From positions 1,116,001-1,180,000 of the forward strand of contig VNKQ01000003.1 of NCBI GenBank assembly GCA_016508695.1: 64,000 nucleotides of DNA, read 5' to 3'. Source of the stretch: Hyphodiscus hymeniophilus. Its lineage: Eukaryota; Ascomycota; Leotiomycetes; Helotiales; Hyphodiscaceae. The notes beneath the pieces were generated by a model. The model saw nothing but the letters and a program-made list of their open reading frames with translations, did no database searches and had not been told where the DNA came from. The position numbers were made by a program, and so were the translations under genes. Shown here in pieces: positions 11,244 through 23,229 of this stretch; position 1 is the first letter of the stretch; the number at the start of each line of letters is the position of its first letter.

Positions 11244-14229
11244 ATGGCCTATCCCGGCAAGGGACACGATGGAGCTGAACTTACAGATCTCCACCCTGGC
11301 AGCACCGTAAGGCATCCTCTCATGCCCGCCCAAAACCTGCTAATCTCGACATATTAGTATCACTTGCCTCCTCAGGACGACGAGGACGGAAACCAACCTT
11401 TGCTTCACCAAGGGCAAACCAATAGCCCCTTCGCGTACGATGATCAATCAACGCTTCGAACGGGAACTCCCCCAATGAGGCCAACCTCAGCATACAGCCT
11501 CACAGAGTCTTACGCGGTCCCAGGTCTTTCCACAACGCCTGCACCGTATAATAACGAGTACGGTGACTCTACGGCCTACGATCACGACAACCCGTATGAT
11601 CGATCAGAGACAGACTCGACCGAGGCATGGCGCCAGCGTCAAGCCCCTCAGACTGGGCTGAAACGATATGCCACGAGAAAGGTCAAGCTTGTTCAAGGCA
11701 GCGTTCTCAGCGTTGACCATCCTGTTCCAAGTGCCATTAAAAATGCCATCCAACAGAAATACTTGGATTTGGAAGGGGGCACAGAGGAGTTTTCACACAT
11801 GCGATACACTGCCGCCACCTGCGATCCCGATGAATTTACCTTGAAGAATGGCTACAATCTACGTCCTGCCATGTACAACCGCCATACCGAACTTCTCATT
11901 GCGATTACCTACTATAATGAAGATAAAACTTTGACTGCTCGTACCCTTCACGGCGTCATGCAAAATATCCGCGAAATTGTCAATTTGAAGAAGTCTGATT
12001 TCTGGAACGTTGGTGGGCCAGCGTGGCAGAAGATTGTCGTGTGTCTCGTTTTTGACGGTATTGACCCATGTGACAAGGATACTCTGGATGTTCTTGCAAC
12101 CGTTGGTATTTTTCAAGACGGTGTGATGAGGAAGGATGTTGATGGCAAGGAGACTGTGGCCCATATTTTCGAATACACCACTCAACTGTCTGTCACCGCA
12201 AACCAGCAACTGATCCGGCCCTCGGAAGACAATGCCAACACTCTCCCCCCAGTCCAAATGATGTTCTGCTTAAAAGCTAAGAACAGCAAAAAGATCAACT
12301 CTCACAGATGGCTCTTCAACGCTTTTGGTCGCCTCCTGAACCCCGAGGTCTGCATTCTCCTTGATGCGGGAACGAAGCCTTCCCCGAAGTCGCTTCTTTC
12401 CCTCTGGGAAGGTTTCTATAATGACAAAGATCTTGGTGGAGCTTGTGGTGAAATCCACGCCATGTTGGGTAAAGTGAGTACCTGATTTCTTCGTGTATGC
12501 TGTTCATTTTCAGGTAGTTTGAGAGTTGTTTACTCTGCAGAGTGAAAACTCCTGGAGAATGTTTCAACTTCAACCAGGTCCCTAATATGGCTAATCGGCA
12601 CTAACACCGTGACCTTTTAGGGAGGGCGCAAGCTTCTGAATCCTCTCGTTGCTGGCCAGAACTTCGAGTATAAGATCAGTAACATCCTCGACAAGCCGCT
12701 TGAGAGTTCATTCGGATATGTCAGTGTGTTACCCGGAGCCTTCTCAGCCTATAGGTTCAGGGCCATTATGGGACGACCTTTAGAGCAGTACTTCCACGGT
12801 GACCACACACTTTCCAAGATTCTCGGCAAAAAGGGTATTGAAGGAATGAACATTTTCAAGAAGAACATGTTCTTGGCCGAGGACAGAATTCTCTGTTTCG
12901 AACTGGTTGCGAAAGCTGGATCCAAATGGCATCTTACCTACATCAAGGCCGCCAAGGGTGAAACTGATGTTCCTGAAGGCGCCGCTGAGTTTATTGGTCA
13001 GCGAAGAAGATGGCTTAATGGTTCCTTTGCAGCGAGCATGTACTCGATCATGCACTTCGGGAGAATGTATGTTCATGCCCCTAAGTTTCCTCTACTGAAC
13101 TAACTCATTTTCCAGGTACAAGAGTGGCCACAATTTCGTCCGCATGTTCTTCTTCCATATCCAACTGCTATACAACGTCTTCACGGTGTTCCTTTCGTGG
13201 TTCATGATCGCATCTTTCTGGTTGACCACTACCGTCATCATGGATCTTGTTGGAACTCCTAATGCAGCGCAAAACATCCACGGCTGGCCTTTTGGTGATA
13301 CGGCAACTCCCATTATCAACACCATTCTGAAGTACCTATATCTCGCCTTCCTCATCGTCCAATTCATTCTTGCACTGGGCAACAGACCAAAAGGTTCTCG
13401 GGTTACCTATATTTTGTCATTCGTGGTCTTTGGGGCCATCAACGCCTACCTCATTGTTTTGTCAATGTATTTGGCTGTTCGAGGTATTGCGCACACACAT
13501 TTCGATAACAACAGCGCCGATGACTTCTTCAAGAGCTTTTTTGGAAGTACTAACGGTGGTGGTGGTATCATTATCATCGCACTCTTGGCTACCTTTGGTC
13601 TTTACTTCATTGCATCGTTCTTGTACCTCGACCCGTGGCACATGTTCACCTCATTTCCCCAATATCTTCTCCTCATGTCCTCTTACATCAACATTCTCAT
13701 GGTTTACGCCTTCAGCAATTGGCATGATGTGTCCTGGGGTACCAAAGGTTCTGATAAAGCTGAAGCTCTCCCTTCTGCTCAGACTACGAAGGTTGATGGG
13801 AAATCGGCTGTTGTTGAGGAAATCGATAGGCCACAAGAGGATATTGATAGCCAGTTTGAAGCTACCGTCAAACGTGCATTGATGCCTTTTGTTCCGGTTG
13901 TCGAGGACGAGAAGAAGACCCTTGAAGACTCCTACAAATCTTTCAGAACGAAGCTCCTGATATGCTGGGTGTTCTCGAATGCTTTACTGGTAGTCTTCAT
14001 CACTAGTGATAGTGTGGACCGCTTTGGGTTCAGTGTAAGTACTCCCCTTCCTATCTGCATTGCCGTGGCTAACCCTTGGATTTAGAGCTCCGATAATGCC
14101 GCCAATCGTACCCAGAAATTCTTCACGGTTTTATTATATGCCACAGCAGTACTATCGGTTATTCGTTTCATGGGTTGCTTGTGGTTCTTGGGCCGATCTG
14201 GTATCATGTGCTGCTTTGCCAGACGTTGA
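11244..14229 (+). CDS. Chitin synthase, class III-like
   Basis: A processive GT2 glycosyltransferase that polymerises UDP-GlcNAc into chitin at the plasma membrane. Five exons (11244-11306, 11358-12473, 12621-13066, 13116-14034, 14086-14229) give 895 aa, normal for class I-III enzymes. A disordered N-terminus is followed by the chitin synthase domain: LLDAGTKP, a Lys-Pro-Leu-Glu-Ser block (ILDKPLESSFGYVS), EDRILCFEL near residue 480 and QRRRWLNGS near 520. About seven membrane helices follow, and the protein ends in a cytoplasmic CCFARR. The TGLKRYATRKVKLVQG start of the catalytic region and GKGGRKLLNPLVA resemble class III (Neurospora CHS-1, Aspergillus ChsB/ChsG) rather than class I; the class is from memory of the family. 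It is divergent from OPY2. An acceptor 18 nt later in intron 1 would also keep frame. Confidence 0.9.
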
Positions 14230-14718
14230 AGCTACCTACGCTTCGGCAGGAAAAGAAAGGCGGATGAAAAGGGCGTGTCGCCGTTATTGTAACGTCACTG
14301 GGCTGGTTTGCATAGCGAAGAAAATTTGAATGGGCTGCGCGCAGGGATGGTGTAAAATAGCTGCATCCGATGTTTGATTTTGCATTGCATTCGTTCGTAA
14401 TGGTGGCGTTAGATTTGAAATCCGTGGTGTTGGTATTTAGGCCTTGAGACTAAATACCCAATGAACGAAGCAGATATCTGATGAGCGAAATTTATATCCA
14501 TTAAATGGTTGAATGTCTAATCTAACCCCACATCGTTTTGCGGTTGTGTGCTGATGCGCGATCCTGGCGAGTTACAAATTCATTGTTTATTGGGACGAGT
14601 TTCACAGCCTCGAGGCCGATCTTCGCCTCGCGCTACCCAACCTACTCATACACGCCCATAAACCACACACCTCCCACCGCTCTCCAGACATCATTGCGCC
14701 CCAGGCCCAACCGTCAAG
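14230..14718. other. Intergenic between chitin synthase and UBC12
   Basis: No gene is seen; it should contain the chitin synthase 3' UTR and the UBC12 promoter. Nothing else stands out. Confidence 0.4.
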
Positions 14719-15481
14719 ATGTTGAAGATATGGTCTATGGTAAGCAGTTTCCCTCGAAGTGACCCCGCTCTGCCTGGTGATCCACACCTCAGTTTGCGAC
14801 AGAGCTGACTATTGCCCCAGAAGCAAAAGCAACAACAGGATGCAAACGCAGATGCTGCCGCAGGCACGAAGAAGAAGAAGGTCACCGCGGCGCAACTCCG
14901 TGTACAAAAAGGTCCTACTCCCAGCTCCGGAAGGCTCTGCCTTGTCTGTAAGAATCTCGGCTTAATCCCACGATAGATCTCTCAGAGCTTGCCCTCCCAA
15001 GTACCATGAAGACCGACTTCCCTGACCCAGACGATACCCTCAACTTCACTCTTACGATTGAGCCGGACGAGGGCATGTACAAAGGCGGACGCTTTTTCTT
15101 CACATTTGCCATCGCACAAGGCTTCCCACACGAGGCGCCCAAAGTCAAATGCACCCAAAAGATCTACCATCCCAACATCGACTTAGAAGGCAACGTCTGC
15201 CTCAACATTCTACGAGAAGACTGGAAGCCGGTTCTGAATCTACAAGCGGTGATCATCGGCCTACAGGTGTGTTATGGAGCAGGTTGCGCTCATCCTCCTG
15301 ACAACTGCTGATTAGACAAATACAGTTCCTCTTCCTTGAGCCAAACGCTTCTGATCCTTTGAACAAAGAAGCAGCGGAAGATCTGCGATCCAACCGGGAG
15401 GGGTTCAAACGTAACGTCCGGTCGTCGATGGGTGGAGGGGCTGTCAGGAACCAATCGTTCGACAGAGTTTTGCGGTCTTGA
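14719..15481 (+). CDS. UBC12: NEDD8-conjugating E2 enzyme Ubc12
   Basis: An E2 that transfers the ubiquitin-like protein NEDD8/Rub1 to cullins. Four exons (14719-14739, 14821-14911, 14977-15266, 15326-15481) give 185 aa, matching human UBE2M (183). The N-terminus MLKIWSM followed by a KQKQQQ stretch is the Ubc12-specific extension that docks on the NEDD8 E1. The UBC fold shows HPNIDLEGNVCLNILREDW with the catalytic Cys, then a LEPNASDPLNKEAA stretch diagnostic of Ubc12. Intron 2 must begin at GTCCTA (14912) to give the conserved RVQKDLSEL junction; that is a weak donor. Neddylated cullins act with F-box proteins and are deneddylated by the COP9 signalosome, whose subunit 3 is also in this window. 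Confidence 0.92.
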
Positions 15482-15971
15482 GGACGGCGATATTGAGCGT
15501 GGCATATACCTTGGAGCCGGAGCGAGATCGATCATATGGGCATGGCATAATGAGGCGTTTTATGAGGTCTTCACGACGCTATGGAGTAAATACAGTGAAG
15601 CATGAGCACACGTCGAGAGAGAATGATGACTTGCACACAAAGCATCTCCAGAGCCATTACATATGCAATCTCCCTTCTCGGCCTTCTCGGCCACTTTTTA
15701 GGACATGAAACTCCTTAAAAACGTGTGACCTTTAAATCCTGCAAACTCATCATTCTTCCAGTGATTTTATGCGTAGAATCCAGTGTTGCTACACAGGCGC
15801 CTCTATTTGTGATCCAGGCCCAACCCAAGCTACCAAGTACTGTAGCAAGCTATGTAGCTCGCTTAACGCCGATCTCGCCTCGCTCAGAAAGAAAATTGAC
15901 GAAGGACGGGAGTCATAACAATCAGCACCACTGCTTTCATTCCTCCATACTACAGCTCCTCATCATACGAA
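15482..15971. other. Intergenic between UBC12 and ILV5
   Basis: No gene is seen. It holds the UBC12 3' end and the ILV5 promoter; no exact Gcn4/CPC1 site (TGASTCA) is present, only a partial GAGTCAT near 15910. Confidence 0.4.
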
Positions 15972-17372
15972 ATGGCCTCCCGAACGATTTCACGAGCGCT
16001 TCGCTCACCCTTAACCAAGCAATTGAGTGCTCCAGCACGCAGAACCTTCGTTACGGCCATCAATGCCTCGGCCAGACCAGCTGCCCGTGCGGTTGCTGCT
16101 TCAGCCCAACAGGTGCGAGGAGTGAAAACTATTGACTTTGCTGGTACAAAAGAGGAGGTCTATGGTGAGTTCTACAGATTTGGAGTTGAATCAGGAAACT
16201 GACAAATCCTTCAGAGAGAGCCGACTGGCCAGCTGCCAAGCTCCAGGTACTTCGCATCTCACCGCTCCTAATTACGATCTTTATACTCACAATGGGCTAG
16301 GAATACTTCAAAAATGATACAATGGCAATCATTGGATACGGATCGCAAGGTCACGCCCAGTCCTTGAACATGCGCGACAACGGCTTGAACGTCGTCGTCG
16401 GAGTCAGAAAGAATGGACAATCATGGAAGGATGCTCAACAAGATGGCTGGGTCCCGGGAAAGAACCTCTTCGATGTTGACGAGGCTATCTCCAAGGGTAC
16501 CATCATCATGAACTTGCTCTCTGATGCGGCTCAAAGTGAGACTTGGCCTGCCATCAAGCCCCAGATCACCAAGGGAAAGGTATGAAACGGATCATGCATT
16601 TTTGGTTAGAGGCTAATTCCGCAGACTCTCTACTTCTCCCACGGTTTCTCCCCTGTCTTCAAGGACCAAACCAAGGTCGACGTTCCCACCGATGTTGATG
16701 TCATCCTCGTCGCCCCTAAGGGCTCTGGGCGCACCGTCCGAACCCTTTTCCGTGAGGGCCGCGGTATCAACTCCTCCATTGCCGTGTTCCAAGATGTCAC
16801 TGGCAACGCAAAGGAGAAGGCAATTGCTATGGGTGTTGCTGTTGGATCGGGTTACCTATATGAGACTACCTTCCAGAAGGAAGTTTACTCCGACTTGTAC
16901 GGTGAGCGTGGTTGCTTGATGGGAGGTATTCATGGCATGTTCCTCGCACAATATGAGGTCCTTCGTGAGCAAGGTCACAGCCCCAGTGAAGCTTTCAACG
17001 AGACTGTCGAGGAGGCTACCCAATCCCTCTACCCATTGATTGGCGCAAACGGCATGGACTGGATGTACGAGGCTTGCTCTACCACTGCCCGTCGTGGTGC
17101 CATTGACTGGAGCGGACGATTCAAGGATGCTTTGAAGCCAGTCTTCAGCGATCTCTATGACTCTGTCAAGACCGGCAAGGAGACCCAACGCTCGCTCGAG
17201 TTCAACTCCCAGCCCGATTACCGTGAGAAGTACGAGGTTGAGATGAAGGAAATCCGTGATTTGGAGATCTGGAGAGCAGGAAAGGCTGTCCGGTAAGTCA
17301 ATTACACACCCTTTTCCAAAAACTACGCGCTAATCGATTTGCAGATCTCTCCGACCCGAGAACCAGAAATAA
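15972..17372 (+). CDS. ILV5: Ketol-acid reductoisomerase, mitochondrial
   Basis: This enzyme catalyses the second step common to valine, leucine and isoleucine synthesis: Mg- and NADPH-dependent isomeroreduction of acetolactate or acetohydroxybutyrate. Five exons (15972-16164, 16215-16246, 16301-16579, 16625-17292, 17345-17372) give 399 aa (yeast Ilv5 395). The Arg/Ser/Ala-rich first 55 residues (ending RGVKT) are a mitochondrial presequence. The Rossmann motif is IGYGSQGHAQS; the C-terminal knotted domain begins near QDVTGNAKEKA and carries GGIHGMFLAQYEVL and NETVEEATQSL with the metal-binding acidic residues. Exon 2 is only 32 nt and exon 5 only 28 nt. Yeast Ilv5 also has a role in mtDNA stability; this cannot be judged from sequence. 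Confidence 0.95.
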
Positions 17373-17700
17373 ATGGCGTTTTGAGGTGTGAATGAGGGAT
17401 GCTGTGTCTGGAGAAAAGTGAGCAAGGGACTGTACAATACTCTCTTCCAAAACGGAATCTCTAGAGCCTGGAATTACAAAAGTTTATACCTTCTTCGTTT
17501 AATCGTTCAATTTTGAAGACTCACAACCTACTAATATTCTGCCCAGAAATGTGTCCATCAATTCGCCGAAGTCGGCACGATCAGCACCGAAATTTCATGA
17601 CAATTGACACCTTTTAGATTGGACGGTTTTGCAAACTACCAACGATTCCAGTGCCCTCTACTTAACTCATTCTCTCCTCCTTTCAACCTCCATCCTCAAA
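17373..17700. other. Short intergenic between two co-oriented genes
   Basis: 328 bp holding the ILV5 3' end and the promoter of the next PLP enzyme gene. A CT-rich patch lies just before the ATG at 17701, typical of fungal initiation regions. Confidence 0.4.
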
Positions 17701-19043
17701 ATGGCAGATCCCACAAAATCACCACCCCTAACCCGCCCTTCCGTCATTGCAGCACACTCTCTAATCAAGCAATACATCCACTACACGCCCGTCCTCACCA
17801 ACCAAACGCTCACCGACCTAGCCTCGACGCCTCAATCCCCCTCAGATCTCGAAGACACACAATGGGCAGGTCAGACGCCTGCGCGGCCGAGGATCAGGCT
17901 GTGGTTCAAATGCGAGAACCTGCAGAAAGTGGGCGCATTCAAGGTGCGGGGTGCTTTCCATGCCCTGACGCGCCTGATGGCCGAGCCGGGGTGGGAGGAA
18001 GATGGCGGGAGGCATCGAGGCGTGGTGACACATAGCTCTGGTACGTTTTGGCTGTGGGTCGGACGTGTGGGGATGAGTTGGTTTGGGTGGCTTAGGAGTC
18101 AACGTTGACGTCCTTGGTGAATACAGGAAATCATGCCCAAGCCCTCGCCCTCGCGGCCCGCACAATGGGCATCCCAGCATTTATCGTCATGCCTTCAATC
18201 TCGACACCGTCCAAGATAGTAGCTACGAAAGGCTACGGTGCGAAAGTCATCCACAGCGGGAGTACAAGCGTGGAGCGTGAAAGAGTGGTGGAAGAGGTGA
18301 TTATAGAAACGGGCGCAAGGCTGATACCCCCATACGATCACCCGGATATCATATTAGGGCAAGGCACGCTGGGTATCGAGATGCAGGAACAGGTTGAGCG
18401 GATGATTGCTGCGGGGGAGGACGGGTGGCAGGAGAAATGTAGCTATGCCGGCAAGGCAGGAGGGGGTGGGAAGCGGAAGGCAAAGGGGTTAGATGCCATC
18501 ATTGCACCGTGTGGAGGGGGAGGCATGCTTTCCGGCACGGCACTAAGCTGCGAGGGCACCGGCATTGCCGTCTTTGGCGCAGAGCCCGAGTTCGAGGGAG
18601 CGGATGATTGTAAGCGCGGTCTGGAAGCTGGGAAGCGCGTGGAAACCGTCAGGACCCTGACCATCGCCGACGGGCTCCGCACGCCTGTTGGCGCGTATCC
18701 GTGGACGGTCATCCATGATAGGAAGCTGGTGAAGGCCATGTTTAGCGTTACGGAAGAGCAGATCAAGAAAGCGATGAGGCTGGTGATGGAGAGAATGAAG
18801 ATGGTTGTTGAGCCGAGTGCAGTTGTGGGACTGGCGGTTGCGTTGTTCAATGAGGATTTTAGAAGGATCGTAGAGAGTGAGGGTGGTGAGGAGGGCTGGG
18901 ACTTAGGACTGGTTATCAGTGGGGGTAATGTCAGTGTTGAGGCCATGGGGAAGATGTTTGAGGTTTCCCAGAAGGAGATTGAGAGGCAGGAGGCAAAGGT
19001 AGGGCAGGATGGGAAGGAGTTGGCGGAGAACGTTGCTGGATAG
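17701..19043 (+). CDS. PLP enzyme, serine racemase/threonine dehydratase fold
   Basis: Fold-type II PLP enzyme related to yeast Sry1 (3-hydroxyaspartate dehydratase), serine racemase and catabolic threonine/serine dehydratases. Two exons (17701-18040, 18127-19043) give 418 aa. The PLP-lysine motif is ENLQKVGAFKVRGA, the asparagine loop SSGNHAQALA (split by the intron inside the Gly codon), the phosphate-binding tetraglycine loop GGGGMLSG, and the C-terminal SGGN. FGAEPEFEGADDCKRG matches the metal-site region of serine racemase (Glu, Ala, Asp) with extra residues. It lacks the C-terminal ACT-like regulatory domain of biosynthetic Ilv1. It is longer than Sry1 (326 aa) because of an N-terminal extension, a spacer before the motif and a Gly/Lys-rich insert (GKAGGGGKRKAKG). 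The gene is visibly more GC-rich than its neighbours. Substrate is uncertain. Confidence 0.85.
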
Positions 19044-19713
19044 GTAGTTTCAGAGAACCGTCTCAAAACTTTCATTCTCATTAGCCTTGCAAATCCGATA
19101 GCTCAGAATAAACGGGTGAATTGCGTGCCATATCTTAGCTCTTGTATAAACACACTTAGCTCCTACCGTTGATAATTCATAACGTATAAAAAGATAGTGT
19201 TTAATTCTACAATCGTTATTGAGCGGCGTTTGCTTCAACCTTCGAGCATCTCATTCTCGAGCGCTGGGAATATCAAATGCATCCTTTTGTACTTAACTTT
19301 TTGAGTTTTCTCTGAGCTGAAAGCCCCGGGAATCTTAGAGTGGGCTTTGTGTATGTCCATCTATCTTGCTCTTGTTGCTTACTGCGTTTCACGAGAACCA
19401 GACTGCCACTACATGGTTGTAGACTGTTTTCAGATATCAAACTTCTTCAGATTTTTCATGATTGTATTAGTTGCGAGTTCTAAAGCTGATCGCTGACGTG
19501 TTAATTTTGGAGCCGCCCATTACAACATCGACCAAATCACCAGAAAGTATCACGTTTCTTCACGCAAGAAGACGTCGTCTCATGATGTGTTCGTCACTCA
19601 TCATTGTATACAACCTGGAAGCTTTCAAAACGCTACACCAAACTCGTTCCAAAATGACGCCCCCAAAAGCCAATATAGGCATGAACGCGAACACCGAGCC
19701 ATTCATAAACGTT
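19044..19713. other. Convergent intergenic region
   Basis: AT-rich DNA between two convergent 3' ends. No gene is seen; a 110-codon frame at 19471-19803 overlaps the end of the neighbouring antisense gene and is a shadow. Confidence 0.4.
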
Positions 19714-22323
19714 CTACTCTCCCCTTCCTCGGTAGCTTCCCATCTTCTCGATGGAACTCATGATACCGCTCCTTGCACCAAGCCCGCTACCTGGTCTCGG
19801 TAGTCCTTGGGACGAACTACCGCTTCTGCTCCTCTCGTGGCCAGCGGGAGCGCCAAAGCCGCCCCTACCAATGCGGCTCTCTCCTGGTTGAATACCAGAG
19901 ATGCTAGCTGGAGCTCGTAAACCAGATGCTCGAGATATGCTGCCACGAAGATTCTCGATAGTCGAAGGCTGACTTTGCTTTTGTGGGGAGATATTGGCGA
20001 CGACTTGGGGAGCTGAATCCATGTCTGCGAGCATCTCGTCGAATGCTACTACTAATGGGATCATTTCGTCGACCGCTTGAACCAGTTTCCCCTTCTCCAC
20101 ACGCTCCTCATCAAGCAATGTGCGGAGTTCTGAATTGTCCTGTTTGACGCTCCTGACCTCTTGGGCAAGGCCCTCCAATCTAGCTTCCAGTTGCGCAGCT
20201 TTGGCATCTTTGGCGGCTTCTATCTCTAGATCTTCGGTAACTTCCACAGGGTTCTTTGGCTCGACCTTCGTCATTGTCGTATCCCGTCCGAGCTTCAATT
20301 CCTCGTTTTCCTTAGAGAGGTCATCGACTTGCGATTCCAATTCCTTCACTCTTTTATCCCATCTGCGCTCGTAGCTTTTTTTCAGAGCGGAGACCTTAGT
20401 CTCGTGCTTCTCTTTGTATAGAGTGTGAAGTTCCCTTGATACTTTCTCAACAGCCAACTATAAGTTTTGATAGTCAGTATTCAATAGATCCCTCGAAGGA
20501 GCGGCATTGAGAGCCAAGTCATGAGCTTTAGCTCCCAGTTACCAAACAAAATATGTATGAACTCGAACAGACTCACTTCAACTGCTTTGCCTCCACAGCT
20601 ACACTCGTCAATTTTCGAATCACTTTCCGAAGTTGTCGAGACCTGTGTAGTCTCACAGTTAGCATTTGCTAAGTTGCTAAGTAAGTGGGACCTCGTGCCA
20701 AATCTGAAAAGACGCCATCTATGGCGTATAAGAAGAAGAACACAAAGGGCCTACTCCAATAAGAGAATCTGCTTTCCAAACATACCTTGCTGGCCTTCAT
20801 CCCAGCCATCTTGCTTTCAGCCTCCTGGGCCATCATCTCAGCAGCTTCCCGGCGTCTTTCACTCTCGTCCAATTGACCCTCTAGGTCCTCTCGATCATGT
20901 TCACCGTGTACAATTTCTTCCTTAACGTTCCGTAAAACTGCCTCCATCTCTCTACCTCTCTTCTCCCATTCCTCTTTCTCGGCAGCGAGTTGCTCCTTCA
21001 GATTACGCTCTTCACGAATTTGTTCCATGCTCTCCCCAACACGTTTCTCAGCATCACCAACAGCAGTTTTGAGAGATTGAACTTCAGCCTCTTTGCCACT
21101 GAGCGACGCTTTTAAGCTACTGATCTCGGATAAGAACCCCGACTTTAAACTCTCTAGCTCTCTAGGCGTTATAGAAGGCATACTTCGAGGTGTCGGAGCT
21201 GGTGGAATGTCAAAATCAAGAAGGTTTGACATGCGATTCGATGCAGGAGTTGCAGTAGATCCCCAGCCCTGTGAACAATTGAAGTTAGTGAGCGATGCGT
21301 AAAGGAGAACAGCTTATTAGGGAAACTACATACCATATCTGGCATCGTTGAGTTCTTGTATGGAGACTGTCTGGCCAATTTGGCGGGAGACTGGTTGAGG
21401 CGACCAGAAAACCCACTGATTTGATCCGTGAAGTCGAGGATTAGGTTTGTGGTATTTCCATCATCTCTGCTTCCACCATTTCTATGGCCTCTTGGGGTTG
21501 GAGATGGAGAGCGATTTTGCCTGGGTCTTCGAGCTGTCGCGGGAGTATTGATTGTGTTCGGTCGTGGAGTTGGGTGCATGCTGTATTTTGTAGGACTTTG
21601 TCCGAGTCTCGCGAACATGGTCATGTCGGGCACTGCAAAGATCGAGGAGTCAGCAATGATGATTAAATTGAAGGCGTTTACATGACCAAAACATAAGAGG
21701 TCCGCTTAACACGTACCGGCAGAGAAGGCACTGAATGTGCTGACCATTGTATCGTCCATGTTAGGAGCTTCGTCGCCGTTCGGACTGGTCAGGGTATCAT
21801 CCGATACATGCTCTTCATGGCTCAACTCGCTGTCCTCATCCTCCAGTATTTTGATAGCCCTCGTAAGTCCTTCATTGTCTCGAAGCACATCATCCATCGT
21901 TATTGTCCTTTCCTCAACCGCGGATTGCTTTTCTGGTGACAAGGAAACCTTTACGGGAAATCTCTTTTCGGGAGAGGATAGCTTTCGTGGACTCATCGAA
22001 GATTTCAAAACCTTCTGTGGCGATTGCCCCTTTATGGGTGATGTTCGACTCTTAAGCATCTTCAGGGGAGACGTAGGTTCACGATCAATCGGACTTTTGG
22101 CTGTCATTCGGGACAATTGCTTGCTTGGGGATATGTTCTCATCGTTTTCATAGTTCGGCGCATCTGAAACATTCGCAACGAATGGCGAGCTTGGTAGCCC
22201 GTCGCTATCAATAACTGTTGTGGACTGTGTCGAAAATTCTACATCGAAATCATCGTCGCGGTTCAGTGAAGAATTGGCTGAATTCAGACCCGAATCGTTG
22301 GCATTAGTGAGAAGGCTTGCCAT
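19714..22323 (-). CDS. Coiled-coil protein with S/T-P-rich N-terminus
   Basis: Five exons (22323-21717, 21632-21334, 21268-20786, 20642-20577, 20457-19714) give about 732 aa. Residues 1-330 are disordered and dense in SP/TP sites, many with nearby Lys (SPIKGQSPQK, SPRKLSSPEK), the pattern of cyclin-dependent kinase targets. Residues about 350-640 are long heptad-rich coiled coil (EREERNLKEQ-like, then RELHTLYKEKHETKVSALKK and ELESQVDDLSKENEEL). The tail is Gly/Arg/Ser-rich (SRIGRGGFG, GMGSYRGRG-like). This layout resembles spindle or microtubule-organising proteins such as fungal TACC/Alp7, but I see no diagnostic signature and assign no function. Exon 4 is a 66 nt in-frame exon that inserts a Cys-containing segment between two coiled-coil stretches. 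Confidence 0.7.
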
Positions 22324-23229
22324 GGCGATTGCTTTCCAACTCTGTCTGCGAGGCCTTTTGTGATGCTCGTGCAAGCGGACGTTGAGAAGTAGCCGTCGAG
22401 GAATGTGGGGACAACGCGCTGGAGAAGCTGTTTACTTTTGGGTTGCCGCTAGCAACATACCCAAACTCTCTCGCTTCAGAAAAATCTTTAGAGGTTTCCG
22501 CTCCAGCGTCTATGATTCATATATAATTATGCAGCAATTTTCTTTTAACCTTCTAAGCGTGTCTCTGTTTGTATCCGAAACGGATCCAAAATACCCACAC
22601 AACCCGGCACCAATTAGCTGGGAAATCCTGCACTTCTTCGAGGAGAGCTCCGACCAGTTGTTCCACAATGGGTTATTGGAAATTTCTTCAGGCATATAAG
22701 AAGTACTGGTAACTTATACACGCTTTGTGTGGAAGTAATAATGAGCCAGAAGGATTTCGTAGTTCCGCTGCTGCCAAATACGAAGCATATGTAACCCGTA
22801 TCTTATTCGGACAACACTTGCTCGACTCCTATGAACAATCACTTGAATAAAGAAAGACTCGACTACATTCTTCAATGTATATGTAACTTATTAGAGTATG
22901 CCTGAGCCATTAGGATCTAATCAAGAATTTGGAGCGATAGGGCGGTAGAAAGAGTGGTTTGCGCATCATACTCGAGACAGCCGAACGACTGACTGCTCAT
23001 ATCAACTTGCAGATATCACCACTTCAATCTTGATAGTGTCTCGGGCTATTCAAATCCATGTGCACGTTGTCTCATTATATGCAGAACGCCACGTTTTCCA
23101 TATGCTAATGCCCTGATACCCTCCCAGCCTGAACTCCACATCCGCAGCCAACCGTCTCCCAGCCCTAATATATACATGCATGCATTGTCTGAGATGGAAG
23201 TTCCAAAGACAGTTGAGGCCCAAGGATAA
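22324..23229. other. Intergenic between coiled-coil gene and BRCT gene
   Basis: No gene is supported. It contains the upstream region of the coiled-coil gene and the 3' end of the BRCT gene; the coiled-coil frame is open upstream to about 22374 but has no ATG there. Confidence 0.4.
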
